Shown here in pieces: positions 18,506 through 28,236 of a stretch of DNA of 64,000 nucleotides; the first letter of the stretch is position 1, and the number at the start of each line of letters is the position of its first letter. Position numbers and translations under genes: made by a program. Source of the stretch: Planctomycetota bacterium (GTDB taxonomy: Bacteria; Planctomycetota; UBA1135); contig JABHIE010000031.1 in NCBI GenBank assembly GCA_018671175.1, forward strand, positions 416,128 to 480,127, given 5' to 3'. The notes beneath the pieces are model-generated. The model did not search any database. It had not been told where the DNA came from and worked only from the letters and a program-made list of their open reading frames with translations.

Positions 18506-20364
18506 TCGACCGTGACCGATTTTGCAAGGTTGCGAGGCTGATCGATGTCACGCCCCAGGGCGAGCGCAACTTCATAGGAAAGTTGCTGCAATGGGATGAC
18601 ATTGACGAGTGGCGCCAAGTATGGCGGCACCTCAGGTACAGGCAGGAAGTAGTCGGCTGCATTTTGGACTTGTTGGTCACCCGCAACCCCAACGGCAATA
18701 ACTTTGCCCGAACGAGCACGCACCTCTTCGATATTAGAGATCATTTTTTCATAGGTGCGGTCGGGCGTCGCCAGAACCACAACAGGGAAATGCTCGTCAA
18801 TCAAAGCAATCGGGCCATGTTTCATTTCACCGGCCGGGTAACCCTCAGCGTGAATATATGAAATCTCTTTGAGCTTGAGCGCACCCTCAAGAGCAATCGG
18901 ATGTTGCAGCCCACGACCTAAAAAGAGGCAAGATGGGACGGTCGCCAAAAACGCAGCGGCCTGGCGCACAGCAGCCATGGCCTCAGGAGCGAAGAGTGAA
19001 TCAAGCTTAGGGCGAAGCGTGCGCAAGTCATGAAGCAGTTCGAGGCCACGCTCGGTCGACAGAACTCCGCGGGCGCGCCCAACTCGAATGGCAAGAAGAT
19101 AAAGAGCGGTCACTTGGCCAAAGAAAGCCTTGGTCGAGGCCACACCCACTTCGGGGCCGCAATGTGTCAGGATGAGGTCATCAGCTTCGCGAGCGAGAGT
19201 CGAGCCTTGAACATTACAAATGCCAAGGATGCGCCCACCTCGTTTCTGAAGCTCACGCATCGCGCGCAAGCTGTCAGCAGTTTCACCCGATTGGCTCACA
19301 ATCACGGTTAAAGTGTCGTTTTCGGGGAGTATTGGGCTATAAAGAAACTCGGAGGCATTGAGTGTTTCACCAGGCAACTCGGCAAATTCGGCGAGGAGCC
19401 AACGACCGATCATGGCCGAGTGGGAAGATGTGCCCATCGCCATAAAGCGGATCCGGCGAAGCGCGCGCAAATCAGCATCAGTGAGGGTAAAGGTGTCTTC
19501 GAAAACGACATCACCTTCGGTGTCGTGGAAGCGATCGAAAGCCGTGCGTGCTAAAACATCGGGTTGCTCTTCGATTTCTTTGAGCATGAAGTGTGGGTAG
19601 CCACCTTTTTCAGCTTGCTCTGGCGTCCAGTCGCAAAGAGTCGTTTCGCGCTCGATCCAGTCGCCACTTGCGCTGCAGAGTTGCATCTTGTCAGCATGCA
19701 AAATCGCGGATTCACCATTTTCGAGGGCGACAAAATCACGCGTCAGATGAAGGAGGGCCGGCATGTCGCTGGCCGCATAATGAGCCGCATCGCCTACCCC
19801 CACAATGAGTGGCGAGTCTTGGCGGGCGACAACAAGAGTGCCCGGCTCGGTGGCACACATCGCAACGAGAGCGTAAGCCCCATGGACTTCGGTAAGAGCG
19901 GTTCGAACAGCAGTGTGTAAATCGATGCCGCCATTTCCGTTACGCATATGGCGAGCGATTAAATTGGCTAGCACTTCGGTGTCGGTGTCGGATAAAAACA
20001 CATGACCGTCTGCAACAAGCTCAGCGCGCAAATCGAGATAGTTCTCAATGATGCCATTATGGACGACCACAATTTCACCCCCATCATCGGTGTGTGGGTG
20101 AGCATTGCGATCGGCGGGAGCCCCGTGAGTCGCCCACCGAGTATGAGCAATTACTTGATCTGATTCAGGCAGCGCGTTTGATGCTAATTCAGCCTCTAAA
20201 TTGGCAATCTTGCCCATCTTTCGACGGACGGCAAGTTTTGAATCACCCGTATGAACGGCCATCCCGGCGGAATCATATCCGCGATATTCGAGTGTTTTGA
20301 GGCCATGTAAGACGCTTGCGCGTGCATCAAGTCCATTCGTAATTGCTGCAACGATTCCGCACAT
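18502..20364 (-). CDS. glmS: Glutamine-fructose-6-phosphate aminotransferase (isomerizing)
   Basis: MCGIVAAI N-terminal Cys amidotransferase domain; SIS domains; C-terminal PRNLAKSVTVE. Confidence 0.97.
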   Translation of the reverse strand: MCGIVAAITNGLDARASVLHGLKTLEYRGYDSAGMAVHTGDSKLAVRRKMGKIANLEAELASNALPESDQVIAHTRWATHGAPADRNAHPHTDDGGEIVVVHNGIIENYLDLRAELVADGHVFLSDTDTEVLANLIARHMRNGNGGIDLHTAVRTALTEVHGAYALVAMCATEPGTLVVARQDSPLIVGVGDAAHYAASDMPALLHLTRDFVALENGESAILHADKMQLCSASGDWIERETTLCDWTPEQAEKGGYPHFMLKEIEEQPDVLARTAFDRFHDTEGDVVFEDTFTLTDADLRALRRIRFMAMGTSSHSAMIGRWLLAEFAELPGETLNASEFLYSPILPENDTLTVIVSQSGETADSLRAMRELQKRGGRILGICNVQGSTLAREADDLILTHCGPEVGVASTKAFFGQVTALYLLAIRVGRARGVLSTERGLELLHDLRTLRPKLDSLFAPEAMAAVRQAAAFLATVPSCLFLGRGLQHPIALEGALKLKEISYIHAEGYPAGEMKHGPIALIDEHFPVVVLATPDRTYEKMISNIEEVRARSGKVIAVGVAGDQQVQNAADYFLPVPEVPPYLAPLVNVIPLQQLSYEVALALGRDIDQPRNLAKSVTVE

Positions 20365-21317
20365 TATTTTGCAGAGTCTTCGAGTAAGGCGTGCTCTTTA
20401 AACCAAGGAAAGCATCGTTCGAGGCCTTCGTTGAGTTTGACTTTCGGCTCATAGCCGAAGAGCTTGTTCGCTTTGGTAATGTCAGGTTTGCGCCGAAGCG
20501 GGTCGTCTTTGGGGAGTGGGCTGAAAAGAATTTCGTGCTGACTGCCAACGAGACTTTGGACCTTTTCAGCAAATTCAAGAATTGTGTATTCCTCGGGATT
20601 GCCGACATTGACGGGGTAAACCTCGTCGCTTTCCCAGAGACGCCAAGCACCTTCAAGCAAGTCGTCAACATAAGTAAAGGAGCGCGTCTGGCTGCCGTCA
20701 CCAAAAATGGTGAGAGCCTCGCCGCGGATGGCCTTGGATAGCAAGCTTGGCACAACACGACCGTCATCGAGGCGCATACGCGAGCCATAAGTATTAAAGA
20801 TACGCATCAAGCGCGTTTCCACTTTGTAGTGACGATGGTAAGCCATTGCTAGCGCCTCGGCATATCGCTTGGCTTCGTCATAGCAGGAGCGAGGACCCAC
20901 GGGGTTGACATTGCCCCAGTAGCTTTCGACCTGTGGGTGAACCTGTGGATCACCGTAGCACTCGGATGTTGAGGCTTGCAAGAAACGGGCACCCTTTTCT
21001 CGGGCAAGCTCAAGGCAGTTAAGAGTGCCTTCTGAGCCAACGCGGAGGGTTTCGATTGGGTACTCGTAGTAGTCAATCGGCGAAGCGGGTGATGCAAAGT
21101 TGAAGACACCTGCCAAGTCACCCTCAACCTTGAGTGGCTCACAAATGTCTTGGTTCACGAAAGTGAAGCGCGAGTCGTCAGCAAGGTGCGCAAGGTTGCG
21201 CAAATTACCAGTAATGAGGTTGTCGACGCCAATAACATCGAAGCCCTCACGGAGGGCGCGGTCAACGAGGTGAGAGCCGAGAAAACCGGCTGCTCCAGTA
21301 ATGAGAACACGAGGCAT
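20364..21317 (-). CDS. UDP-glucuronate decarboxylase-like NAD-dependent epimerase
   Basis: [50 protein letters not shown], typical of UXS. Confidence 0.92.
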   Translation of the reverse strand: MPRVLITGAAGFLGSHLVDRALREGFDVIGVDNLITGNLRNLAHLADDSRFTFVNQDICEPLKVEGDLAGVFNFASPASPIDYYEYPIETLRVGSEGTLNCLELAREKGARFLQASTSECYGDPQVHPQVESYWGNVNPVGPRSCYDEAKRYAEALAMAYHRHYKVETRLMRIFNTYGSRMRLDDGRVVPSLLSKAIRGEALTIFGDGSQTRSFTYVDDLLEGAWRLWESDEVYPVNVGNPEEYTILEFAEKVQSLVGSQHEILFSPLPKDDPLRRKPDITKANKLFGYEPKVKLNEGLERCFPWFKEHALLEDSAK

Positions 21318-21322
21318 GAGAA

Positions 21323-22669
21323 TTAATCGAGAAGTCTTTCGAGGTAGCCGGTGTCAATTTCGCCATTGACGAAGGTGGCATCGGAGAGCAGTTGTAAGTG
21401 AAGAGGCACAGTCGTTGCGAGACCAGGGCCTTCTACGCGTATTTCTTGGAGTGCACGCCGCGCAATGCGGATGGCATCTTGCCGGTCATCACCGTGGACG
21501 AGAATTTTGGCAATCATCGAGTCGTAGAAACGAGGAATTTCGTAACCCGCCATGACATGGCTATCAACTCGAACACCGCGACCACCCGGTAGAAAGAGTT
21601 TCTCGATACGCCCAGGAGCGGGCGCGAAATTGCGTTGAGTGTTTTCAGCGTTAATGCGGAACTCAATGCAATGCCCGGTGAGCTTGACATCATCTTGGGT
21701 GAAATCTAGGTTTTCTCCGGCAGCAACGCGCAACTGCCATTTAACCAAGTCGATACCCGTGACCATTTCAGTGACGCAGTGCTCAACTTGAATGCGAGCA
21801 TTGAGTTCAATGAAGTAAAAGCTGCCGTCGTGGTCGAGGAGAAACTCAACCGTGCCGGCATTGGTGTAACCGGCGGCTTTGGCAAATGCGACTGCCGCGT
21901 CGCCCATACGCTTGCGCGTGTCAGCATCGAGCGCCGGTGATGGCGACTCTTCGATCAACTTTTGGTGTCGGCGCTGAGTCGAGCAATCGCGCTCGCCAAG
22001 ATGCACCACAGTGCCATCGGCGCCACCAAGGATTTGAACCTCGACATGCTTTGGATTTTGAACAAACTTTTCGATGTAGCAGTCGCCATTCGAAAAAGCC
22101 GACTTGGCTTCTGCACGCGCTTGCTCAAAGGCGCTGCGCAAAGAGGGCTCGTTATGAGCGACTCGCATACCGCGCCCACCCCCACCAGCCGTAGCCTTAA
22201 TGATGACTGGATAGCCAATCTCAGAAGCGATCTTGGCCGCTTCTTCTACGGTGTCGATGATGCCTTCTGAGCCCGGGACGACAGGCACACCAGCGGAAAG
22301 CGCCAAGGCCTTAGCCGTTGCTTTATCGCCGCAACTATGAATCACTTTAGGCGACGGCCCAATAAACTGAATACCGCAACTTTCGCACATCTCAGCGAAT
22401 TTCGCGTTTTCAGCCAGGAAGCCATAGCCCGGGTGGATGGCATCAACATCGGCGATTTCAGCCGCGCTCAAGATGCGTGGGATGTCTAAGTAAGACTGCG
22501 ATGAGGAGGGCGGCCCAATACAAATGGCGTCGTCGGCAATGTCGAGATAGGGTGCGCCTTTGTCGGCGGTTGAGTAAACGCAGACAGCTTCAATGCCCAA
22601 CTCATGTGCCGCACGAATGACGCGCAGGGCAATTTCGCCGCGGTTGGCTATTAAGATGCGACCAAACAT
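21323..22669 (-). CDS. accC: Acetyl-CoA carboxylase biotin carboxylase subunit
   Basis: [48 protein letters not shown]. Confidence 0.97.
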   Translation of the reverse strand: MFGRILIANRGEIALRVIRAAHELGIEAVCVYSTADKGAPYLDIADDAICIGPPSSSQSYLDIPRILSAAEIADVDAIHPGYGFLAENAKFAEMCESCGIQFIGPSPKVIHSCGDKATAKALALSAGVPVVPGSEGIIDTVEEAAKIASEIGYPVIIKATAGGGGRGMRVAHNEPSLRSAFEQARAEAKSAFSNGDCYIEKFVQNPKHVEVQILGGADGTVVHLGERDCSTQRRHQKLIEESPSPALDADTRKRMGDAAVAFAKAAGYTNAGTVEFLLDHDGSFYFIELNARIQVEHCVTEMVTGIDLVKWQLRVAAGENLDFTQDDVKLTGHCIEFRINAENTQRNFAPAPGRIEKLFLPGGRGVRVDSHVMAGYEIPRFYDSMIAKILVHGDDRQDAIRIARRALQEIRVEGPGLATTVPLHLQLLSDATFVNGEIDTGYLERLLD

Positions 22670-22671
22670 AT

Positions 22672-23115
22672 TTAATTGCGATAAGAAAACATGGGCTGGT
22701 CAAACTCAACGGTGTCGCCGTCTTTGACTAAGATCTCAACGACTTCGCCGCTAAACTCAGCTTTGATTTCATTGAAAACTTTCATGGCCTCAAGGATGCA
22801 AATCACATCGTCTTGTGAAACCATGTCGCCTTTTTTGACGAAGACATCTGCTTCTGGGTTGGCCTTGCTGTAGTAAGTGCCGACCATGGGCGAACAGAAA
22901 TGCTCGAGCCCTTCGTCAGCGGCTGTAGCTGTTTCAGCAACAACAGGTGCTGCAGCAGCAACTGCTAGAGGTGCGGCGGCAACAGCTGGGGCGGCCGCGA
23001 CCACATCTTGTCGGCGCGACAAGGAAACATGGACATCGTCTTTTTCGTAGACGAGTTCCGTGAGGCCGCCCTGATCCATCAGGGCGAGAAGTTCTTTAAT
23101 GATTTTAGTATCCAC
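22672..23115 (-). CDS. accB: Biotin carboxyl carrier protein of acetyl-CoA carboxylase
   Basis: CILEAMKVFNEIKAEFSG biotinyl motif; GTG start at 23115 preceded by AAGGAG, preferred over longer ORF. Confidence 0.95.
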   Translation of the reverse strand: MDTKIIKELLALMDQGGLTELVYEKDDVHVSLSRRQDVVAAAPAVAAAPLAVAAAAPVVAETATAADEGLEHFCSPMVGTYYSKANPEADVFVKKGDMVSQDDVICILEAMKVFNEIKAEFSGEVVEILVKDGDTVEFDQPMFSYRN

Positions 23116-23138
23116 AATTTCTCCTTGTGAGGTTGGCT

Positions 23139-23618
23139 CTATTTTGACACCCACGCACCTGATTTACCCCCACTTTTTTCAAGTAGGCATACATTCTCGA
23201 CGCGAATCTCCTTGCTAAGGGCCTTGGTCATGTCGTAGACGGTCAAAGCGGCGATTGCAGCGCCCGTCATGGCTTCCATCTCAACGCCCGTCTTGCCACT
23301 GACGCGCACGGTGCAGCGGATGACAATGGTTTGGTCGGCAGCAGCTTTGATATCGATCTGAATCTTGTCAATCAAAAGAGGGTGGCACATCGGGATGAGA
23401 TCTGCCGTGCGCTTGGCCGCTTGAATGCCAGCGATTTTGGCTGGCTCAATCACTCCGCCTTTGGGGTTGCCGCCGGCCATCAACTCAGCCCATGCCTCGT
23501 CGGGGAAGACCACCCGCGCTTCCGCTGTGGCTTGGCGCTGGGTGGCTTCCTTGTTGCCAACATCGACCATGTGGCTGCGGCCTTGGGCATCGAGGTGTGA
23601 AAATGAGGAATCGCTCAT
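23139..23618 (-). CDS. moaC: Cyclic pyranopterin monophosphate synthase MoaC
   Basis: FSHLDAQGRSHMVDVGNKEATQRQA, MCHPLLIDKI, GVEMEAMTGAAIAALTVYDM. Confidence 0.96.
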   Translation of the reverse strand: MSDSSFSHLDAQGRSHMVDVGNKEATQRQATAEARVVFPDEAWAELMAGGNPKGGVIEPAKIAGIQAAKRTADLIPMCHPLLIDKIQIDIKAAADQTIVIRCTVRVSGKTGVEMEAMTGAAIAALTVYDMTKALSKEIRVENVCLLEKSGGKSGAWVSK

Positions 23619-23689
23619 GAATTTGATTTTGGCTCGTAAGGAAGTCTCCGATTGAAGCTCCCGCTATTTTAGAGTTTCGCAACCCACAA

Positions 23690-25891
23690 ATGCTCACCCT
23701 CGCCCTCACCCTTTGCTTTGCTCTGCCGATTGTTCAAGACGCGCCAGAGTTTTCCAGTTTTAGCCCTGCTGAGATTCTTACCCTTGCTGACGATTTTGAC
23801 ATCGAAGACAAGTCTGCGCTTGACTCGTTTGCAGAAGAAGTCATTCAGGCTTCTCCTGAGCGCACACTCTATTTAGGTCGCGTTTTGGCGCGAGCAGGGC
23901 GCGCCGATGCGGGCAATGCGCTGGCCGTTACGAGTTTTGAGAGTGCCGTTTTTCAAGAAGCCGCATTTATGGTTTTGTCGATGAGAGCGTACCGAGGCGA
24001 TGAGGCAACATTTGCGCCATTTGCCAAATTGCTTCTCCTACCCGATTCAAAAGGTTGGGCGAAAGCTGTGCGGCTCGTTGCACTGCAAGGCTCTCCACTT
24101 CAACGACGAGAGTTGTTCCGTGTTCTGCAAAGTGGCAGCCTTGACGGTGAGCACCAAGCGGTGCAATCCCTTTTGCTCATGGAAACGGGTGTTGAACTTG
24201 ATGACGATCAATTGGAACTCGTCGAAGAGCTGGCGATGTCGAGTCATCCCCTTTCTGAAGAGGCACGACACCACCTTGTCTTGCAGCTCGAGATGGACCG
24301 CTTGCGTGGCAAACTTGAAAGCCAAAACAAAGCACTCACTGAGTCATTGCCCGAAGATCACATCACAAGCGAAGATGACCTGCGCTTGCTCGCTGAGGTC
24401 GTCGCAATGGTTGAGCGACTTCACATGGAAGGTGACCGCTTTACGCGAGAAGAGCTCGTTGCTGCGGCAGCAAATGGAGTTTTGAGCCGCATGGACCCAC
24501 ACTCGACATTCTTTCCAGGCGACGAGTACGCAGAATTCATGTTTGATATGAACCCTGAATATGGCGGAATTGGCGCTTATGTTAATACACGCAATGGTGT
24601 ATTTTCTATCGTTAGGCCCATCTATAGCGGGCCGGCATATCGGGCTGGTTTGTTGTCCGGAGATCAAATTCTTTCGGTTGATGGCTGGAGCACCCTTGAA
24701 CAAACCAACGATGACATTATCAAGCGCATGAAGGGTCAGCCAGGCACGGAAGTCGTCCTTGAGATTCATCGTCGCGGCTGGGAAGAGCCTCGTGAGATTC
24801 CGATTGAGCGGGCGCAGGTTCAAATTCCGATGCTGCAAGTGGAGCATTTTCCCGGAGACATTCTGTATCTAGAACTGCTGAGTTTCTCCGCTGATGTGGG
24901 TGAGCGCATTGCTGACGAAATCCAGCGGGCGAGCCAATCCGGCGACCTCAATGGCGTTGTTTTAGATTTGCGAAATAACGGTGGCGGGTATTTGAGCCAG
25001 GCGGTTTCTGTTTGTAGCGCTTTTTTGCCGACTGACTCACTGATTGTGACTACGAAGTCGCGCTATGAAGGCTCGAAGGAATACCGAACAGAATCGCCTC
25101 CGCTCATCTCTGCTGATTTGCCTGTAACGATTCTGGTAAATGAATACAGTGCTTCAGCTTCCGAGATCGTGTCGGGCGCCTTATCGGTTCATGGCCGAGC
25201 CAAAACGGTCGGCTGGCGCACGCACGGGAAAGGTTCTGTGCAAAATGTATTGCCCATGCGTGCACTGCGTGATGAGCCTTACCGTGATGAAAACCGAAAT
25301 GGTTTTCGTGATGAGTGGGAAAAGTATAAAGATGAAAATCAAAATGGCGAATTCGATTACGGCCCTCGAGTTAAATTGACTTTGGCTTATTACTACTTGC
25401 CCGACGGTTCATCTATTCATAATGTCCGTGACCGAGAGGGTCGTATTGTGCGTCCAGGCGGTGTTGAGCCTGATGTGCGCGTTGAGTTTCCGAGTTCCGA
25501 CCCTGCAACATGGCGTGAATTAAATCGCTTAGTCAGCGATGAGGTCTTTCGTGTGTACGCCCAAGAGCTCTTCGATAAAGACCCAACGCTCGCTCTTGAA
25601 TTGGCGACAAACGACTTCCACGACCTTTCCCGTTACTTGGGGTGGGCTGATTTCGTTACCCAGTGCGATACAGACCTTGAAGAGCTCGTTCTGCGGCAAT
25701 GGGCTCGCTTGCGCTTGCGCTCGATTGTGTCTGACGATCGCGGAAAAGTCTTTGCCGGCAACGGCATCATGGGTGATTTCGTCGAAGACCCTGTGCTCTT
25801 AGAGGGCATCCGCCAGGCTTTTCTAGCGAACCATCTCAACATGAAAGACTTTGCCCCTTACTTGGCCGTTATGGGCACAGACTCGCAATAA
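23690..25891 (+). CDS. S41 family C-terminal processing peptidase with PDZ domain
   Basis: DPHSTFFPGDEYAEF, PDZ, VVLDLRNNGGGYLSQAV, NEYSASASEIVSGAL, GKGSVQN. Confidence 0.93.
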   Translation: MLTLALTLCFALPIVQDAPEFSSFSPAEILTLADDFDIEDKSALDSFAEEVIQASPERTLYLGRVLARAGRADAGNALAVTSFESAVFQEAAFMVLSMRAYRGDEATFAPFAKLLLLPDSKGWAKAVRLVALQGSPLQRRELFRVLQSGSLDGEHQAVQSLLLMETGVELDDDQLELVEELAMSSHPLSEEARHHLVLQLEMDRLRGKLESQNKALTESLPEDHITSEDDLRLLAEVVAMVERLHMEGDRFTREELVAAAANGVLSRMDPHSTFFPGDEYAEFMFDMNPEYGGIGAYVNTRNGVFSIVRPIYSGPAYRAGLLSGDQILSVDGWSTLEQTNDDIIKRMKGQPGTEVVLEIHRRGWEEPREIPIERAQVQIPMLQVEHFPGDILYLELLSFSADVGERIADEIQRASQSGDLNGVVLDLRNNGGGYLSQAVSVCSAFLPTDSLIVTTKSRYEGSKEYRTESPPLISADLPVTILVNEYSASASEIVSGALSVHGRAKTVGWRTHGKGSVQNVLPMRALRDEPYRDENRNGFRDEWEKYKDENQNGEFDYGPRVKLTLAYYYLPDGSSIHNVRDREGRIVRPGGVEPDVRVEFPSSDPATWRELNRLVSDEVFRVYAQELFDKDPTLALELATNDFHDLSRYLGWADFVTQCDTDLEELVLRQWARLRLRSIVSDDRGKVFAGNGIMGDFVEDPVLLEGIRQAFLANHLNMKDFAPYLAVMGTDSQ

Positions 25892-26681
25892 GACCCATGC
25901 GCCCCGTCTCGCCACCGTCTCGGCGGTGGCTGAAAAAAAGTCGGTCTTGATCAAAAGTATCGAGGCCGGCGATTTCAATTTGGCCGTCTAAGAGGCCGGC
26001 GTTTTTTAGTTGCTCATGGGCCCAGCCCGCAAGATCAACATGCCAACGCCCTTGGATTTTTACGCGTCGATTGTCGGGGGCGGCATCTGCGACTTCGGCG
26101 CCCACTTCGAAAGACTTGAGACCAATGCACGGGCTGATACCGGCTTCAAAGGAAGAAGCGGGCCGTGACGAAATGGCCGCCATTTGCTGGACGGCTTCCG
26201 TGAGAATCCCGGCAGCAAGACCACGCCAACCTGCGTGAAAGGCACCAAGGATGGGTTTGTCACTCGCAACCGCTGAGTCGCCGTTTTGGGAGGACTTAGG
26301 AGCGCCGTAAATCAAAATGGATGCGCAATCGGCAGAAGCCACATAAAGTGGTAAGCCAACCGTTTGCGTGATGAGGCCGTCTTTGTCGGGAATCACGGTC
26401 AAAGGGGAAAAGGCCCCACACCCTCGATCGCTATCGTCTACGAGTGCGATACCATTGCCGTGGCTTTGCCCACAAACGACCAAATCGGCCGGGTTTAAGC
26501 CGAGCCGTTCACACCAATACACGCGCTCTTTGACGGCTGAATCAGCGTCGCGCGCGCCTGAGAGCGAGAGGTTGCCGCCGCCTTGGCGGTCACGGGTCGT
26601 GTAAACATGGGCAAGGCCTGGCTGTAAAGTCAGGCGCTCAAAGGAAAGGCCGATGCGGCCATCTTGCGGGAATTCACGCAT
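25869..26681 (-). CDS. YfiH/PgeF family laccase-domain (peptidoglycan editing factor-like) protein
   Basis: VCGQSHGNGIALV, ADCASILIYG, GAFHAGWRGLAAGI, SPCIGLKSFEVG motifs; internal ATG start. Confidence 0.9.
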   Translation of the reverse strand: MREFPQDGRIGLSFERLTLQPGLAHVYTTRDRQGGGNLSLSGARDADSAVKERVYWCERLGLNPADLVVCGQSHGNGIALVDDSDRGCGAFSPLTVIPDKDGLITQTVGLPLYVASADCASILIYGAPKSSQNGDSAVASDKPILGAFHAGWRGLAAGILTEAVQQMAAISSRPASSFEAGISPCIGLKSFEVGAEVADAAPDNRRVKIQGRWHVDLAGWAHEQLKNAGLLDGQIEIAGLDTFDQDRLFFSHRRDGGETGRMGLIASLCP

Positions 26682-26700
26682 ACGAAAAGAATAACGCGGC

Positions 26701-27732
26701 CTAATCGACCGGGCGCGGCACCATGAAAGGTCGCACGAATTCGTCGTATAAAACAAGCCCGACCGCGACCGCTGGGACGGCAAGAAGTAGCCCGAAAACG
26801 CCGGCTAAAGCTCCTCCGCACAGGACGGCCAAGATGACAGCAAAATCGCTGAGACCAAGACCGCGGCCAACTAATCGGGGAAGCAAGATGTAGGCTTCGA
26901 TGAGCTCAGTTAGAAGGTAAAGGCCAGAAGCAGCCGCTAGCCCCAAGAGCCCACCGCCCGAGACCCCGCCATCGGCAATGCCAACGAGGGCAATCGCGAT
27001 GAATGCCAACAAGGGGCCCAAAACTGGCAGCAGCGAAAAAACACCCGCAAGAAGCCCCAGAGCGTATGGTGCAGGGAAGTTAAGCGCAAGGAGCAGCAGG
27101 AAAACGATTAAGCCCTTCCAGAAGGCCACGCCGACACGAGCCACGACATAAGAGCTCAAAATGGCTTCAATGCGGGGAAGGATGCGGTCATATCGCACAT
27201 GCCAATCTTGGGGTAATTCTTTGCGAATGCGAGGCGGCCAAGGGCCTCCTCGCAACAGAAAGAAGAAGAAAATCGGGATGAGGAAAAATGCCGTCAGCAT
27301 TCCGAAGGCTCCACCGAGGAATTGCTGCAAGCCCTTTTGAAAGTCACCCATCTTGCTTCCGACTTGGTCGATGGCCGTGGACAAGTCGAGCTCTTGTTGT
27401 AAAGAGGGCGGTAGGTTCTGAGCTGCTTTTTGTAGCTCAGTCTCAAGAGAAGCGAGAAGAGTTGAATTTGCTCCAGGAAGCAAGCCGGCGAGGGTGTCAA
27501 ACTGAGACATTGCTGGCGCCAACAATAAAAGGGGCACCGTGAACAAAAGTGCCAAGCAGGTAAAAGCCGCCCCATTGGAACCAACCCGAGGTTGGAGACG
27601 CGAGCTCAATGGCTCAAGGATGAGCATCAAAAGATAAGCTGCTAGCAAGGGGGCCGTAACAGCTCTTAAAAGCCAGCCCAGCACGAGAGTGCCAAGGACT
27701 ACGAATGCGCGGATGGAGGTGCGGCGGTTCAC
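26701..27732 (-). CDS. AI-2E family transporter (UPF0118 permease)
   Basis: Multi-TM; C-terminal LPRLVGRGLGLSDFAVILAVLCGGALAGVFGLLLAVPAVAV. Confidence 0.88.
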   Translation of the reverse strand: MNRRTSIRAFVVLGTLVLGWLLRAVTAPLLAAYLLMLILEPLSSRLQPRVGSNGAAFTCLALLFTVPLLLLAPAMSQFDTLAGLLPGANSTLLASLETELQKAAQNLPPSLQQELDLSTAIDQVGSKMGDFQKGLQQFLGGAFGMLTAFFLIPIFFFFLLRGGPWPPRIRKELPQDWHVRYDRILPRIEAILSSYVVARVGVAFWKGLIVFLLLLALNFPAPYALGLLAGVFSLLPVLGPLLAFIAIALVGIADGGVSGGGLLGLAAASGLYLLTELIEAYILLPRLVGRGLGLSDFAVILAVLCGGALAGVFGLLLAVPAVAVGLVLYDEFVRPFMVPRPVD

Positions 27733-27748
27733 GCCACTAGCCTAGCGT

Positions 27749-28129
27749 TTACCAAGCAGGCGCGAAGGCCTCTTCGAAATCGAAGCAGTCTTCAAAGTCT
27801 TTCGCCGTATCACGCTCTTGGCGGCGGAGCAGGCCAGCATCACACATTTGGAAAACGATGGTGCCGAAATCGCCCGTTGAGACGAGACCCCAGCGACGAA
27901 ATACAAAGGGCGCCATCGGCCCGAATTCTTCTGTGGCATAGAGACGCAGGCCATCCATTAACTCTGGAGGCGAGATGTGCCGCTCTTCGAGATCGTTGTT
28001 TTGCCGCCCCAATCGAAAGATGGTGAAGTCGAGGGCCTCAAGCAAAAAGAAATAAGCAGCCTGGTCAAATCGCTGCCCAGATTGGGAGCGAATGCGTTCG
28101 ATGATGGGTGTGAAGCGGCAGTCTTTCAT
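27749..28129 (-). CDS. Minf_1886 family protein of unknown function
   Basis: FFLLEALDFT, HISPPELMDGLRLYATEEFGPMAPFVFRRWGLVSTGDFGTIVFQMCDAGLL pattern; ATG start chosen, ORF extends to GTG at 28141. Confidence 0.75.
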   Translation of the reverse strand: MKDCRFTPIIERIRSQSGQRFDQAAYFFLLEALDFTIFRLGRQNNDLEERHISPPELMDGLRLYATEEFGPMAPFVFRRWGLVSTGDFGTIVFQMCDAGLLRRQERDTAKDFEDCFDFEEAFAPAW

Positions 28130-28236
28130 GGCTGTCCACACTCCTATCGGCCGCTACGGATGCCGTTTGCCCCCCATGTCAAGAGTCTTTTGGGGATTCC
28201 TTGTTCCCCTAACTGCCCGTAGGAAAAAAACTTGCG

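Noticed and set aside
20364-20380. Possible glmS ribozyme upstream of glmS
   Set aside because: The UXS-like gene directly abuts glmS, leaving no leader
22116-22300. Many 60-180 aa ORFs antisense to accC, dnaK, fab, gsp and other genes
   Set aside because: High-GC antisense open frames with no domain motifs or start-site support; treated as noise
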